Shown here piece after piece: positions 24,791 to 37,319 of a stretch of DNA of 64,000 nucleotides (its first letter is position 1; each line of letters begins with the position of its first letter). The stretch comes from Dasypus novemcinctus. Lineage: Eukaryota > Chordata > Mammalia > Cingulata > Dasypodidae. The stretch is taken from positions 11,322,940-11,386,939 of the forward strand of contig NC_080676.1 in the NCBI RefSeq assembly GCF_030445035.2, read 5' to 3'. The position numbers and the translations under genes were made by a program. The notes under the pieces were generated by a model that worked only from the letters and a program-made list of their open reading frames with translations, had not been told where the DNA came from and searched no databases.

Positions 24791-26650
24791 AATCAATTTG
24801 GGTAATATTGCCATCTTACCAGTATTAAGTAAGTCACTCATGAACATTGTGTGTCCTTTTATTTATTTGGATCTTTAATTTCTTTCAATAATGTTTCGAA
24901 GATTTATTTATACAAATTTTGCCCAAGTATTTTGTTACTTTTGATATTGTTTTATTTTTGTTTTTTTGTTTTTGTTTTTTCTTTTTTGTTTCTTTTGTTT
25001 TTTGTGTGTGGTTTTCTTTTTTCTTCTTTCTTTTTTTTCTTTCATTTTTCTTTTTCCATTTTGTTTATTTTTTCTTTTTTCTATTTAAACAGAATTGTTT
25101 TCTTAATTTCTTTTTCTAATTTTTCATTGTTAGTATATAGAAATACAAATGATTTTTTTATATTGGCTTTGTATCCTGCAACCTTTCCACACTTGTTTAT
25201 TAGCTCGAATGGGTTTTTTTCTCTGTGTGTGTGTATTCTTTAAGATTTTTTGTATACAAGATCATGTCGTGTATCTTTGTGAAGAGATAGTTTAATTCTT
25301 CCTTTCCAATCTGAGCTCCTTTTATTTCTTTTTCTTACCTAATAGTCCTGGCTAGAACCTACATTACAATGTTGAATAGGATTGGTGTTAGTGGACATAT
25401 ATGTCTTATTCCTAATTTTATGGGAAAAGCATTAAATCTTTCAATATAAGTATATTAGCTGTAGGTTTGGGTTTTTTGTTTTTTGTTTTTTGTTTTGCAA
25501 ATGCCATTGATCAGGGTAAGTTCCCTTGTATTCTGAATTTGTTAGATATTTTCATCATAAAGAGCTGTTAGATTTTGTTAAATGCTTTTTCTGCACCTAT
25601 TGAGATGATCGTGTGTTTTTTGTCCTTTATTTTATTATTATTGTGTAATACATTGTTTGATTTTCATATGTTGGATCAATCTTGCATTCCTGGGATAATT
25701 TGGTCATGCTATATATCCTTTATTTACATTGCTGGATTAATTTGTTAGTATTGTGTTGAGAATTTTCTCATCCATATTGATGAGGCATATTAGCAAATAG
25801 TTTTTATTTGTTTTCATGTGTGTGTGTTTGTTGTTGTCTTTGTCTGGTTTTGATATCAGGGTAAAACTGGCATCATAGAATGAATTGGGAAGATACCCTC
25901 CTCTTCTACCCCTTGGAAGAGGTCGTTTGGAATTGTTGTTAATGTTTTAAATATTTGGTAGAATTTACCAGTGAAGCCATCTGGTTCTGGGATTTTCTTT
26001 GTGGAAAGTGTTTTTTATGGTTTTTACTAATTCAATCTCTTTACTTATAAATCTATTCATTTTTTCTAATTTTTCTTGAGTCTGTTTTTATAGTTTGTCT
26101 TTCTAACAATTTGTCCATTTCTTCTAGGTTATCTAATATGCTGACATATGATTATTAATAATATTTCCTTTAATCAATTTAATGTTTATAAGCCTGGTAG
26201 TAAAGTCCCCATTTCATTCCTGATTTTGGTTATTGACTCTTCTTTTTTTCTTCATCGGTCTATCTAGAAGTTTGCCAGTTTTGTTGGTGATTTCAATTTC
26301 GATCTTGATTTCCTTTCGTTTTTCTATTCTCTATCATTTTCCCACTCATATCTTTATTTCTAGGTTTGTGCTTGCTTTGTGTTTCGTTTGTTCTTTTTCT
26401 GGCTTCCTTAAGTGAAAGGTTAGATTATTGATTTGAGAGGTATCTTGTTCTTTACTATAGATGTTTACAGGTATAAATTTCCCTCTAAGCACTGCTTTCA
26501 TGGTGTACCATAAATTTTGGTGTGTTGTGTTTTTATTTTCATTCATTTCAAAGTATTTTCCAATTTCACTTGTGACTTCTTCGTTTACCTGTTATTTATT
26601 TAGGAGTATGTTGTCAAATATTTCCACATATTTGTGAATTTCCTGAATGC
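24791..26650 (-). repeat. L1 ORF2 fragment (RT to endonuclease), first part
   Basis: An independent, older L1 begins abruptly at about 24790. Decayed RT text in minus orientation (for example the block at 25560-25700) runs to the endonuclease-RT linker near 26400 (LWYTMKAVLRGKFIPVNIY). It is interrupted by a carboxypeptidase pseudogene and an LTR, and resumes at 27830. Confidence 0.8.
24940..25095 (+). repeat. T-rich low-complexity tract
   Basis: About 150 bases of T with scattered G and C within the L1. This is simple sequence expansion; the short open frames over it (FFCFCFFFF-like) are not genes. Confidence 0.85.
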
Positions 26651-27275
26651 TTCAGTGCCACTGCCGTGTATGTGTGGTTTAACCAGACGACACGAGACAG
26701 ACCCTCCACATGCCCAATTCCCTCCCTGTTGAGAACTGTGAAGCCCCCAGATTACCTCTCAGTACCAAAATACTGAGTACCAAAGGCACTACATGGACAT
26801 GACTCCTTTCTGCCAGAAGCTACTGCAGTATGACCTCCATGCCCTGGTCTACTACAAGACACAGACCCTGGCCTGCAACTTCTTGGGTGGGGAGAGGTTT
26901 GTGGAGGCCCTGAAGCAGCCGATGGTGAGTCCCTGCCAGCCCTGGTACTGGAACAAGAAGGTTGCAGACTTAAAGAATGTGAGAAGATCTCGTTCCTCAC
27001 AGTCAAGGGTTCAGGACACATGAGACCCCAATATTGACCTGCTTAGGCTCTGAAGATGTTTGAAAGTGTCCTCAAGAGCACTTTCTTGTGAACTTCCTCA
27101 GCTACTGATTTGCCTCTTGGCCACATCAAGATAGCAGGATTGAGCATTCTGTATGGTCTACGGCCTGTAAGAAGACATATTTCCCCGATTCATAGTTACA
27201 GAACATCTACTCTGGACCAAGCACCAGGCTGGGTCAGATTACTAAATATTAAACACTGCAAAAATAAATTTAAAA
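26651..27275 (+). pseudogene. Processed pseudogene fragment, CTSA-like serine carboxypeptidase (S10)
   Basis: An open stretch at 26793-27023 reads FCQKLLQYDLHALVYY and then LACNFLGGERFVEALKQP. This resembles the C-terminal part of lysosomal protective protein/cathepsin A, including the MACNF-type block and a following PW. One frame over, 26960-27025 reads ECEKISFLTVKGSGHM, the region around the catalytic histidine, so a frameshift separates them. There are no introns and an A-rich end near 27258-27285, and it sits inside an L1, consistent with retrotransposition. The exact parent gene is uncertain. Confidence 0.6.
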
Positions 27276-27385
27276 TTTTAAAAATTTCATCTGCTCAAGT
27301 CCACTTGTTTGCTACGACAGCACAACCCATAGCAGATGTCCCAGGAGGCATAGAAGTGGAGGCGGTGGCATCCTTTCTTGCCCAC

Positions 27386-27808
27386 TGTGATGGTTCAGCT
27401 AATGTGCCAACTCAGGCAGGTGGGCAAGCAAGCACTGAGCTAATTGTAACACAAGGACATTTATGGACTTGGGTCATCATTGAGTTTATTGCATAGATGG
27501 CCGATTACATCTACAATCCACCAGGGAGATTGCTGTCAGCAATGAGTGATGTTTTATCCAATCCGTTGAATGCCATAAAAGGGGAAGTGATTTCAGCATT
27601 CAGGGCGAAATTTCCAGCCCATCGTTGGACAGCAAACATCTCCCAGGAACTCATCAAGGACTTTCAATGGAGCCCCTGGTTGGCAGCCTTCCTGTAGAAT
27701 TTGGACTTGTGCATCCCCATGGTCATGTGAGAGACTCTTATAAAATCTTATACTAGTTACAGATCTCTCCTGTTGGTTCTGTTTCCCTAGAGAACCCAGA
27801 CTAATACA
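27386..27808 (+). repeat. MLT2-like ERVL LTR
   Basis: Begins TGTGATGGTTCAGCTAATGTG and ends GAACCCAGACTAATACA, with 'tcctgttggttctgtttccc' near the end. Flanks cccac (27381-27385) and ctcac (27809-27813) suggest a 5-bp duplication with one mismatch. The 66-codon open frame inside it is chance. Confidence 0.8.
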
Positions 27809-27829
27809 CTCACATTTATCTGTGCTATT

Positions 27830-28260
27830 TGGTCTTGTGACCCATCATTTCTTCCCAAATTTCCTTCTGTTACTGATTTTTATTTCATTCCACATGATTG
27901 GAGAATACTTTTTATAGTTTCAACCTTTTTAAATTTATTGAAACTTGCTTTATGGCCTAACATATGGTCTTTCCTGGAGGATGTCCCATATGTACTTGAG
28001 AAGAATATTGATCTTCTGTTATTTGGAGGAATATTTACAGATGCCTGTTAGGTCTGGTTGGTTTATAGTGTTGTTCAAATCTTCTCTTTCCTTGTTGATC
28101 TTCTATGTGCTATATCCATTCTTGAAAATGGGATATTAAAGTCTCCAACTATTATTATTGAATTGTCTATTTTTCCCTTCAATTGTCACGTTTTACTTCC
28201 TGCATTTTGGGGCTCTGTTTTTAGGTCTTAAGCCTTTTGTGTTCCTCTGTTCCTCCACTA
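27830..28260 (-). repeat. L1 ORF2 fragment (endonuclease), second part
   Basis: Resumes the L1 of 24791-26650: 'ggcctaacatatggtctttc' and 'gatattaaagtctccaacta' are the endonuclease region in antisense. Confidence 0.75.
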
Positions 28261-29690
28261 CTTTCATCTTTGGTTTTAAAAAGATGTTTTTTAGAGTACT
28301 GTTTTAATTACCTTGTTATTTCTTTTACTATATCTGTCCCTTTGTGTATGACTTATTTCATTCAACATGATGTTTTGAAGCATGTATCAGAGCATCATTC
28401 CTTTTTAGGGTTGAATAATATTTCATTGAATGTATATACCACATTTTGTTTGTCCATTCATCTACTGATGGACATTTGGGTTCCTTCCACTTTTTCGCTG
28501 TTATGAATAATGCTGCTAATGAGCACTGGTGTACAAATATCTATTCACATCCCTGCTTTCAATTTTTTGGATATATAACTACAAGTGTATGATTGCTGGG
28601 CCATATGGCAGTTCCATGTTTAACTTTCTGAGGAATGACAATTGTTTTTAACAGTGGCTGCACCATTTTGATTCCCACCAACAATTCACTAAGGTACCTC
28701 TTTTTACTTATCTTCACCAGCACTTGTCTTTTTCTGTTTTTGTTTTTTAAAATAATACCTATTCCAGTGGGTGTGAGATGCTATCTCATGTGGTTTTGAT
28801 TTGCATTTCCCTATAATGATGCTGCTGAGCATCTTATCATGTGCTTTTTGGAAATTTGTATGTCTTCTTCAGAGAAATGTCCACTCAAGTCCTTTGCCCA
28901 TTTTTGTAGTGAACCCTTTAGGATTCCTTTCCATGTATTTCTGTGCATATTTTCCAATATTTTCTTTGTGTTTACCATGGGATTTAAGTTTAGCATCCTG
29001 AATCTATAATAATCTTATTTGGCTTTATACCAAACTTAATTTCAGTTGCATATTCACACTATGTTACTATATCACAACTTTATGAAGTTCTTGTCATAAA
29101 TTACATAGTTATACATCTAAGTATAAAACAATTGGTTTATTATTATGTTTATGCATTTTAGATCTTGTAAGAAGTAAAAAGTAGGGCTATAAACACAAAA
29201 TATAATCCCACTGGCATTTATGTTAGCCATGTTGTTATCTTTACCAGAGATCTTTATTTCTTCATGTAACTGCGATCTGTTTTCTAGTGTCCTTTCCTTT
29301 CAACTTGAAGAATCTCCTTTAGTATTGCTTGTAGGGCTGGTCTTGTGGTAACAAACTCCATCAACTTCTGTTTCTCTGGGAATGTCTTAATCGCTTCCTC
29401 ATTTCTGAAAGAGTTTTATCAGAAAGCTCTTTCCTCTAAGAGTTTCCTTTCTAAGAGTTTCGATCTACACCAGCTCATTCTGTTTTGTTTTGTTTTACTT
29501 ATTGATTTTTTTTAAATCCCCATTTGGCACCTTCTCCTAAAATTTTGGTTTTGGTCATCCACATGGGTTAATGATCTCATAGTCAGTAAACTTTGGAATT
29601 TAAAATAAACATTCAGCCTTCTGTAAAATACAAAATAAAAAAATCACTTCTTTTATTCCTTCTCTACTCTTTTATTATTGATATAATCAT
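28261..29690 (-). repeat. L1 pieces: ORF2 3' end and an ORF1-ORF2 spacer
   Basis: 28280-28900 is a decayed ORF2 C-terminus ('tgaataatatttcattgaat', 'aataatgctgctaatgagca'). 28920-29460 is an L1 inter-ORF/ORF1 region ('gtttaccatgggatttaagt', 'ttgcttgtagggctggtctt'), also seen at 38380-38780 in another L1. 29460-29690 is AT-rich with nothing recognised. Confidence 0.7.
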
Positions 29691-29945
29691 CTACCATATA
29701 GCGGCTTTATTGAGATATATTTCACATACCATAAAATTCGTGCCTTCAAAGGCATTTAATACATTTTAATGTATTTAATTAATGGCTTTTAATACATTCA
29801 CAAAGTTGTGCAACCATCATCACTGTCAATTTAATGGGTTTTAATACAATCACAAAGCTGTGCAACCATCATCACTATCCTAGTATTAAACATTTTGTCA
29901 CTTCAAAAAGAAACCCCAAACTCATTAACACTCACTCTTCATTTT
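29691..29945 (-). repeat. L1 3' UTR fragment
   Basis: 'ggctttattgagatatattt' and two copies of 'acaaagctgtgcaaccatca'-like text: a short internal duplication of the L1 3' UTR at about 29790-29880. Confidence 0.7.
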
Positions 29946-30350
29946 TGTTTTAAAGATTTATTTTATTTATTTTTCTCCCCTTCCCCCCAATTATCTGCTC
30001 TCTGTGTCCATTTGCTGTGTGTTCTTCTGCATCCACTTGCATTATCTGGCAGCACTGGGAAACTGCGTCTCTTTTTAGTTGCGTCGTCTTGCTGTGTCAG
30101 CTCTCCATGTGTGCGGTGCCACTCCTGGGTGGGCTGCGCTTTTTCACATGGGGTGGCTCTCCTTGTAGGGCGCACTCCTTGCGTGTGGGGCACCCCTACA
30201 TGGGGGCACCCCTGCATGGCACAGCACTTCTTGCACTAAGCAGCACTGTGCATGGGTCAGCTCATCATGCAGGTCAGGAGGCCCTGGGGATTGAACCCTG
30301 GACTCCATATGGTAGACAGATGCTCTATCAGTCGAGCCATGTCTGCTTCC
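29946..30350 (-). repeat. DAS SINE
   Basis: Near-exact flanks CTCACTCTTCATTT (left) and CTCACTCCTCATTT (right). Head at the right ('gagccatgtctgcttccc'). Confidence 0.92.
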
Positions 30351-30999
30351 CTCACTCCTCATTTAACCTCCAGTCCTGAACTTCCTTCCCCCAGACCTAG
30401 GCAATCACTAATCTAACTTTCTGTTTCTATGGATTTACTTGTTCTCTGCACTTCATACAAATCAAGTTATAAAATATTTATAGCTTTTTTTACTCATTTG
30501 CATATATTTTAAAGGTTCACTCATGTTCTAGCATTTGTTAGTACTTCAGTACTTTTTTCTTTTTATTAGAGAAATTGTGGGTTTACAGAACAATCGTGCA
30601 CAACATAAAGGATTCCCATAGACCGCCCCACCAACACCTTGCATTGGTGTGAAATATTTGTTACAATTGATGATAGCATATTTTTATAATTTTACTATTA
30701 ATTAAAGTTCATGGTTTAACTTAGGGTTCACTGTGATTATAATTTTAAATTATTTTTTAAATTTTAATTTAAATTTTAAAAAAATTTTATTCTGTTACCA
30801 TAGATACAACCTAACATTTCCCTTTTTAATCATATTCAAATATATATATATATTTCATTGCTGTTGTTTTCATAATGTTGTGCTATCATTACCATCCACT
30901 ACCAAAACATTTCCATCATTTCAAATAGGAGCCCTGTACATTTTTTCAAAAGATTTTTTTACGTCTTCCTTTCCAATTTGGGTGTCTTTTTAAACATTT
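30351..30999 (-). repeat. L1 3' UTR
   Basis: 'agagaaattgtgggtttaca' and 'ccttgcattggtgtgaaata' recur at 54340-54440, the 3' UTR of another L1 of the window. AT-rich filler and TA repeats at 30838-30853. Confidence 0.75.
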
Positions 31000-31508
31000 T
31001 TTTAAATCCCCGCCCCCAAGATGGATTCCTCATCTGTCTGCTCATTGTTCCTCATCTGTCTGTGTGTCTAGCGCTGTGTCTGCTCGTCTTCTCTAGGAGG
31101 CACTGGAAACTGAACCTGGGATCTCCTACATGGGAGGTGAGTGCTCAACTGCCCGAGGCAGGCTGCATCGTCTTCTGGCTGTGCCATCTGTTGACTGGTG
31201 GTTGCAGCATCTGCTGGTTGTGGTGTCTGCTGGTTGTAGCATCTGCTCATTGAGGCAGATGCAGTGTCTGCTTGTTACGGCATCTGCTTGTAGCAGCAGT
31301 TGTGGTGTCTGCTCGTTGCAGCATCTGCTCATTGCAGTGGTTGCGGTGTCTACTTGTGGTGTCTGCTCGTTGCAGCATCTGCTTCTGGCAGCATCTGCTG
31401 CTTTCGGCATCTGCTCGTCTTCTTTAGGAGGCATAGGGAACCAAACCCGGGACCTCTCATGTGGGAGTGGGCGCCCACCTGCCTGAGCCACATCCACTCT
31501 CAAAGGAG
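31000..31508 (-). repeat. Divergent DAS SINE with internal minisatellite
   Basis: Two tRNA-like heads ('gaacctgggatctcctacat' near 31114 and 'ccaaacccgggacctctcat' near 31442) bracket a 230-base stretch. That stretch is built of repeated 'gcagcatctgctcgtt'-like units with 'gtggtgtctgctggtt' variants. It lies inside L1 sequence; the L1 resumes at 31509. Confidence 0.8.
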
Positions 31509-32690
31509 TCTTGTACATTTTAAGCCTGAATTTCCCATTCCTTATCCCCACCCTGTCCCCTGGTAATCTGTATTATAGATTCTGACTCTGTGAGTTTCCT
31601 TATTCTAATTGTTTCAAATCAGTGATATCATGCAATGTTTGTTTCACTCAACATGATATCTTCAAGGTTCATCTATGTCATTGCATGTATCAGGACTTCA
31701 TTCCTTTTTACGGCTGAATAATATTCCATTGTGTGTATATATCATATTTTATTTATCCATTCATTAGTTAATGGACATTTGGGTTGTTTCCATCTTTTGG
31801 TATTTTTGAATCGTTCCTATATGAACATTAGTGTGCAAATATCTGTTTGAGGCCCTGCTTTCAATTCTTTTGTGTATATACCTAGTAGTGCAATTGCTGA
31901 GTCAGATGGTAGTTCTTAGTTTTCTGAGGAACCACCAAACTGTCTTCTACCATGACTGCACCATTTTACATTGCCAGCAGCAATGAATGAATGTTCCTAT
32001 TTCTCTGCATCCTTTCCAACACTCGTTATTTTCTGTTTTTTAAATGGTATCACATTGTAGTTTTCATTTGCTTTTCCCTGATGACAAATGAGGTTGAGCA
32101 TATTTTCATGAGCTTTCTGGCCATTTGTATGTCTTCTTTGGAGAGATGTCTATCCAAGTCTTTTGCCCATTTTCCAAATGGGTTGTTTGCCTTTTTTGTT
32201 AAGTTGAAGGATTTCTTTACATATACTTGATATCAATCCTTTATCAGATATGTGGTTTCAATATATTTTTTCCCATTGTGTAGGTTGTCTTTTTACTTTC
32301 ATGATAAAGTCCTTTGAGCAACAAAAGTTTTTTTATTTTGATGAGGTCCCATTTATCTATTCTTTCTTTTGTTGTGCTCTGGGTATAAAATCTAAGAAAT
32401 CATTGCCTAACACAAAGTCCTGCCGATGCTTCCCTATGTTTTATTCTAGGAGTTTGATAGGCCTAGCTCTTATATTTAGATCTTTGATCAATTTTGAGAG
32501 GATTTATGTATACAGTATGGAGATAATTTTCCCACCACCATTTGTTGAAGAGATATTCTTTCCTAACGAAGTAGTCTTTGCCACCTTGTCAAAAATCAGT
32601 TAGCCATATATTTGAAGGTTGATTTTTGAGCTCTCAGTTCTATTCCATTGGTCACTATGTCTGTCTTTGTGCCAGTATCATGCTGTGTTT
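31509..32690 (-). repeat. L1 ORF2 C-terminal fragment
   Basis: Antisense of the ORF2 tail ('tgaataatattccattgtgt', 'tttgttgaagagatattctt'). It is cut at 32690 by the 3' end of the next L1. Confidence 0.85.
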
Positions 32691-34076
32691 TTTAAAAATT
32701 TAAAAGCAATATTGGCACTCTTAATTACATGCACTCTCATGTGCTATCATCACCTCTGTCCAATGCCAAATATTTATAATCAACCTTATTACAAATTCTA
32801 GACAAATCGAGCCTCAGGTCCCCATTTTCTACCCTGATTCTATCTTCTGAGGATCAATTTTCTAGCTATTAGCTCCATAACTTTGCTCATAATATTTAGT
32901 TCATATTAGTGAGATCATACAGTATTTGTCCTTTTGTGGCTGGCTTATTTCATTCAACATAATGTCTTCAGGATTCATCTGTGTTGTCATATGCATCACA
33001 ACTTCATTTATTCTTACAGTTGAATAATATTCCATCATATGTGTATACCATATTTTGTTTATCATTCATCCATTGATGGACATCTGTGTTGTTTACATCT
33101 TTCGGCAATTGTGAATAATGCCACTTTAACATCAGTGTGCAAATGTTTGTTTGCATCCCTGCTTTCAGTTCTTCTGTGTATATATACCTAGGAGTGAGAT
33201 TACCAGATCATTCGAAAGGTCTACATTTTAATTTCCTGAGGAACCATCACACAGTTTTCCACAGTGGCTGCACTATTCTACATTCCCACTGACAGTGAAT
33301 AAGCATTCCTATTTCTCCACATCCTCTCCAACACTTGTAGTTTTCTGGGTTTTTTTTGTTTTGTTCTGTTTTGTTTTTAATATTGACTATTCTAATAGGT
33401 GTGATATAATATCTCATTTGTAGTTTTGATTTGCCTTTTCCTAATAGCAAGTGATGTTGAACATCTTTTCATTTGATTTTTTTTTTTTCCATTTGTATTT
33501 CCTCCTTGGAAAAATGTCTATTCAAGTCTTTTTCCCACTTTTTAATTGGGTTGCTTCTCTTTATCATTGAGTTCTAGGGTGTCTTTATATTTAATGGATA
33601 TTAAACCCTTATTGGATATGTAGTTACTAAATACTTTTTCCCATTGAGTAGTCTGTCTTTTCACCTTCTTGACAAAGTCCTTTGAAGCCCAAAGTGTTTA
33701 ATTTTGAGTAGATCCCATTTATCCATGATTTCTTTCATTGCTTGTGCTTTGGATGTAAAGTCTAAGAAACCATCTCCTACCACAAGATCTTGAAGATACT
33801 TTTCTACATTTTCATCTAGGACTTTTATGGTGCTGACTTTTATATTTAGATCTTTAATCCATTTTGGGTTAATTTTTGTATAAGGTGTGAGATAGGGGTC
33901 CTCTCTCATTCTTTTGGATGTAGATATCCAGTTCTTCCTGCAGTATTTGTTGAAGAGACTGTTCTGTCCCATTTGAGTGGGCTTGGTAACCTTTTCAAAA
34001 AATCAATTGATCACAGTGGTAAGATTCTATTTCTGAACTTTCAATTCAATTCCACTGATCATTCATTATGTTCATC

Positions 34077-34517
34077 TTTTTTTTTTAAATCAGAGCCTTG
34101 AGGAAGGCTTTATCTCTTATTTTATTTTATTTAATTAATTAATTCCCCCCCCCCGCCCCAGTTGTCTGTTCTCTGTGTCCATTCGCTGTGTGTTCTTCTG
34201 TGTCTGCTTCTATTCTTGTCAACAGCACCGAGAATCTGTGTCTCTTTTTGTTGCGTCACCTTGCTGCATCAGCTCTCCATGTGTGCGGCGCCATTCCTGG
34301 GCAGGCTGAACTCTATTTCGTGCTGGGCGGCTCTCCTTACGGGGCACACGCCTTGCGTGTGGGGCTCCCCTACATGGCCAACACCCCTGCATGGCACGGC
34401 ACTCATTGCGCTCATCAGCACTGCATGTGGACCAGCTCCACACGGGTCAAGGAGGCCAACCGTGGACCTCCCATGTGGTAGGCGGATGCTCTATCCATAG
34501 AGCCAAGTCTGCTTCCC
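34077..34517 (-). repeat. DAS SINE
   Basis: Flanks ATTATGTTCATC (34065-34076) and ATTATGTTTATC (34518-34529). Head ends 'ccaagtctgcttccc'. Confidence 0.9.
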
Positions 34518-34720
34518 ATTATGTTTATCGTTATGCCAATTGTCATTCTGTTTTGACCACTGTAGCTTTGTAAGATGCTTTAAAATCAGCAAGTGTGAGC
34601 TCACTGATTTTGTTATTCCTTTAAAGATCTTTTAACGATATTTAGTTTCCAGTCTATGAACATGAAATGTCCTTCCATTTGCTTAGGTCTTCTTTAATTT
34701 CTTTTAGAAATGTTTTGTAG

Positions 34721-35102
34721 GGAAACGGACTTGGCCCAGTGGTTAGGGCGTCCGTCTGCCACATGGGAGGTCCGCGGTTCAAACCCCGGGCCTCCTTGAC
34801 CCGTGTGGAGCTGGCCATGCGCAGCGCTGATGCGCGCAAGGATGCCGTGCCACGCAAGTGTGTCCCCCGCGTAGGGGAGCCCCACGTGCAAGGAGCGCGC
34901 CCGTGAGGAAAGCCGCCCAGTGTGAAAAGAAAAGTGCAGCCTGCCCAGGAATGGCGCTGCCCACACTTCCCGTGCCGCTGACGACAACAGAAGCAGACAA
35001 AGAAACAAGACGCAGCAAATAGACACTGAGAACAGACAACGGGGAGGGGGTGGGTGGGGAGGAATTAAATAAATAAATAAATCTTAAAAAAAAAAAAAGA
35101 AA
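34721..35102 (+). repeat. DAS SINE, intact head, plus orientation
   Basis: Best preserved copy. A box TGGCCCAGTGG (34732-34742) and B box GGTTCAAACCC (34776-34786) match RNA polymerase III promoter consensus; the A-rich tail is at 35085-35102. Duplication GAAATGTTTTGTAG (34707-34720) and GAAACGTTTTGTAG (35103-35116). It is one of only two DAS copies here in plus orientation. Confidence 0.95.
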
Positions 35103-35143
35103 GAAACGTTTTGTAGTTTTCTGATACAGGTCCTTTACATTCT

Positions 35144-35530
35144 TTTTTTTTTTTTTAAGATTTATTTTTATTTATTTAATTCCCCTCCCCTCCCCTCCCC
35201 TCCCCCGGTGGTCTGTTTTCTGTGTCTATTTGCTGCGTCTTGTTTCTTTGTCCGCTTCTGTTGTCTTCAGTGGCACGGGAAGTGTGGGCGGTGCCATTCC
35301 TCGGCGGGCTGCTCCCTCCTTCGCGCTCGGTGGCTCTCCTTATGGGTGCACTCCTTGCACGTGGGGCTCCCCTACGCGGGGGACACCCCTGTATGGCACG
35401 GCACTCCTTGCGCGCATCAGCACTGCACATGGGCCAGCTCCACACGGGTCAAGGAGGCCCGGGGCTTGAACCACAGGCCTCCCATGTAGTAGACAGACGC
35501 CCTAACCACTGGGCCAAAGTCTGTTTCCCC
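35144..35530 (-). repeat. DAS SINE
   Basis: Flanks CCTTTACATTCTT on the left and CCTTTACATTCTT on the right; T16-type tail and head 'ggccaaagtctgtttccc'. It lies only about 40 bases from the previous SINE, in opposite orientation. Confidence 0.93.
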
Positions 35531-36941
35531 CTTTACATTCTTGGTTAAATTTATTAGATATTTGATTCTTTTAGTTGTTATTGCAAATGAAATTTGTTTC
35601 CTGATTTCCACCAGAGATTGTTTGTTATTAGTGTATAGAAACACTATTGATTTTTGTTTATTGATCTTGTATCCCACCACTTTGCTGAACTCATTTATTA
35701 GCTTTAGTAGCTTCATTGTCATTTTGGGGGTGGTGGTGGTTTCTAAATATAGGATCATATCATCTGTAAATAGTGAAAGTTTTACTTCTTTCTTTCTGAA
35801 TTGGATTTCTTTTATTTATTTTTCTTTCCCAATTGCTCCAGCTAGAACTTGTAGTACAGTGTTGAATGGTGACAGTGGGCAAACTAGTCTTATTCTTGAT
35901 CTTAGAGGGAAAGCTTTCAGCTTTTCACCATTGAGTATTGGCTGGGGGTTTTTTGTACATGCCCTGTATCATGTTGATGAAGTGTCCTTATTTTCCTATC
36001 TTTTTATCAAGAAAGGATGCTAGATTTTGTCAAATGTCTTTACTGCATCAATAGAGATGATCATGTGATGTTTCCCCTTCAATTTGTTAATGTGGTGTAT
36101 TATATTAATGGATTTTCTTTGTTGATTCCACTGTTGCATACCTGTGATAAAACCCACTCAATCATGATGTGTAATTCTTTTAATGTGCTGTTGGACTTGA
36201 TTTGCAGGTATTTTATTGAGGATTTTTGCATCTATATTCATTAGCGAGATTCATCTGTAATTTTCATTTCTTGCAGTATCTTTATCTGGCTTTGGTATTA
36301 GGGTGATGTTGGCTTTACTGAATGAGTTATGTAGTGTTACCTCCTCTTCAAGTTTTTTGAAGAGTTTGAGCAGGATTGTTTTTAATTCTTCTTGAAATGA
36401 TTGGTAGAATTCATTTGTGAAACTATCTGGTCCTGGGCTTTTCTTTGTTGGGAGGTTTTTGATGACTGATTAAATATCTTTACTTGTGATTGGTTTGTTG
36501 AGATCTTCTATTTCTTCTCAAGTCAGTGTAGGTAGTCTGTTTTCAGTAAGTTGTCCATTTCATCTAAGTTGTCTAACTTGTTGGCATACAGTTGTTCATT
36601 GTACTTTCCTATGATCTTTCTTATTTCTGTGGGATCAGTAGTAATCTCCCTCCTCTCATTTTTAGTTTTTTTTATTTGCATTTCTTTCTCCCCCTTTTTT
36701 TTTTTCGACCAGTCTATCTAAGGGTTTGTCGATTGTGTTGATCTTCTCAAAGAATCAACCTTTGGATTTGTTGATTCTCTCTGTTGTGTGTGTGTGTGTT
36801 TGTTATTGTTTCAATTTCATTTATTTCTATTCTAATCTCTATTATTTCTTTCCTTCTACTTACTTTGGGATTAGTTTGCTGTTCTTTTTCTAGTTTTTCC
36901 AGGTGTATAGTTAAGTCTTGGATTTTAGCTCTTTCTTTTTT

Positions 36942-37319
36942 TTTTTTTTTTTTTTTAAAGATTTATTTATTTATTTAATTTCCCCCCCCTCCCCCGGTTG
37001 TCTGTTCTTGGTGTCTATTTGCTGCGTCTTGTTTCTTTGTCCACTTCTGTTGTCGTCAGCGGCACGGGAAGTGTGGGCGGCGCCATTCCTCGGCAGGCTG
37101 CTCTTTCTTTTCACACTGGGCGGCTCTCCTTATGGGTGCACTCCTTGTGCGTGGGGCTCCCCTACGCGGGGGACACCCTTGCGTGGCACGGCACTCCTTG
37201 CGTGCATCAGCGCTGCGCATGGCCAGCTCCACACGGGTCAAGGAGGCCCGGGGTTTGAACCGCGGACCTCCCATGTGGTAGACGGACGCCCTAACCACTG
37301 GGCCAAAGTCCGTTTCCCA
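36942..37319 (-). repeat. DAS SINE
   Basis: Flanks TAGCTCTTTCTTTTTT on both sides (36926-36941 and 37320-37335), exact. Long T tail then 'aaagatttatttatttattt'; head 'ggccaaagtccgtttccc'. Probably a recent copy. Confidence 0.94.

Noticed and set aside
27497..27697. 66-codon frame reading MADYIYNPPG
   Set aside because: Lies wholly inside an MLT2-like LTR; no relation to a protein family.
31126..31551. Long cysteine- and glutamine-rich frames (118-141 codons) and a CRISPR-like repeat pattern
   Set aside because: They are translations of the SINE minisatellite. Units are imperfect, contiguous and lack spacers, and the genome is mammalian.
34732..34790. Possible tRNA gene
   Set aside because: A and B boxes are perfect but the rest does not fold as a cloverleaf, and the block is the head of a DAS SINE with tail and target duplication.
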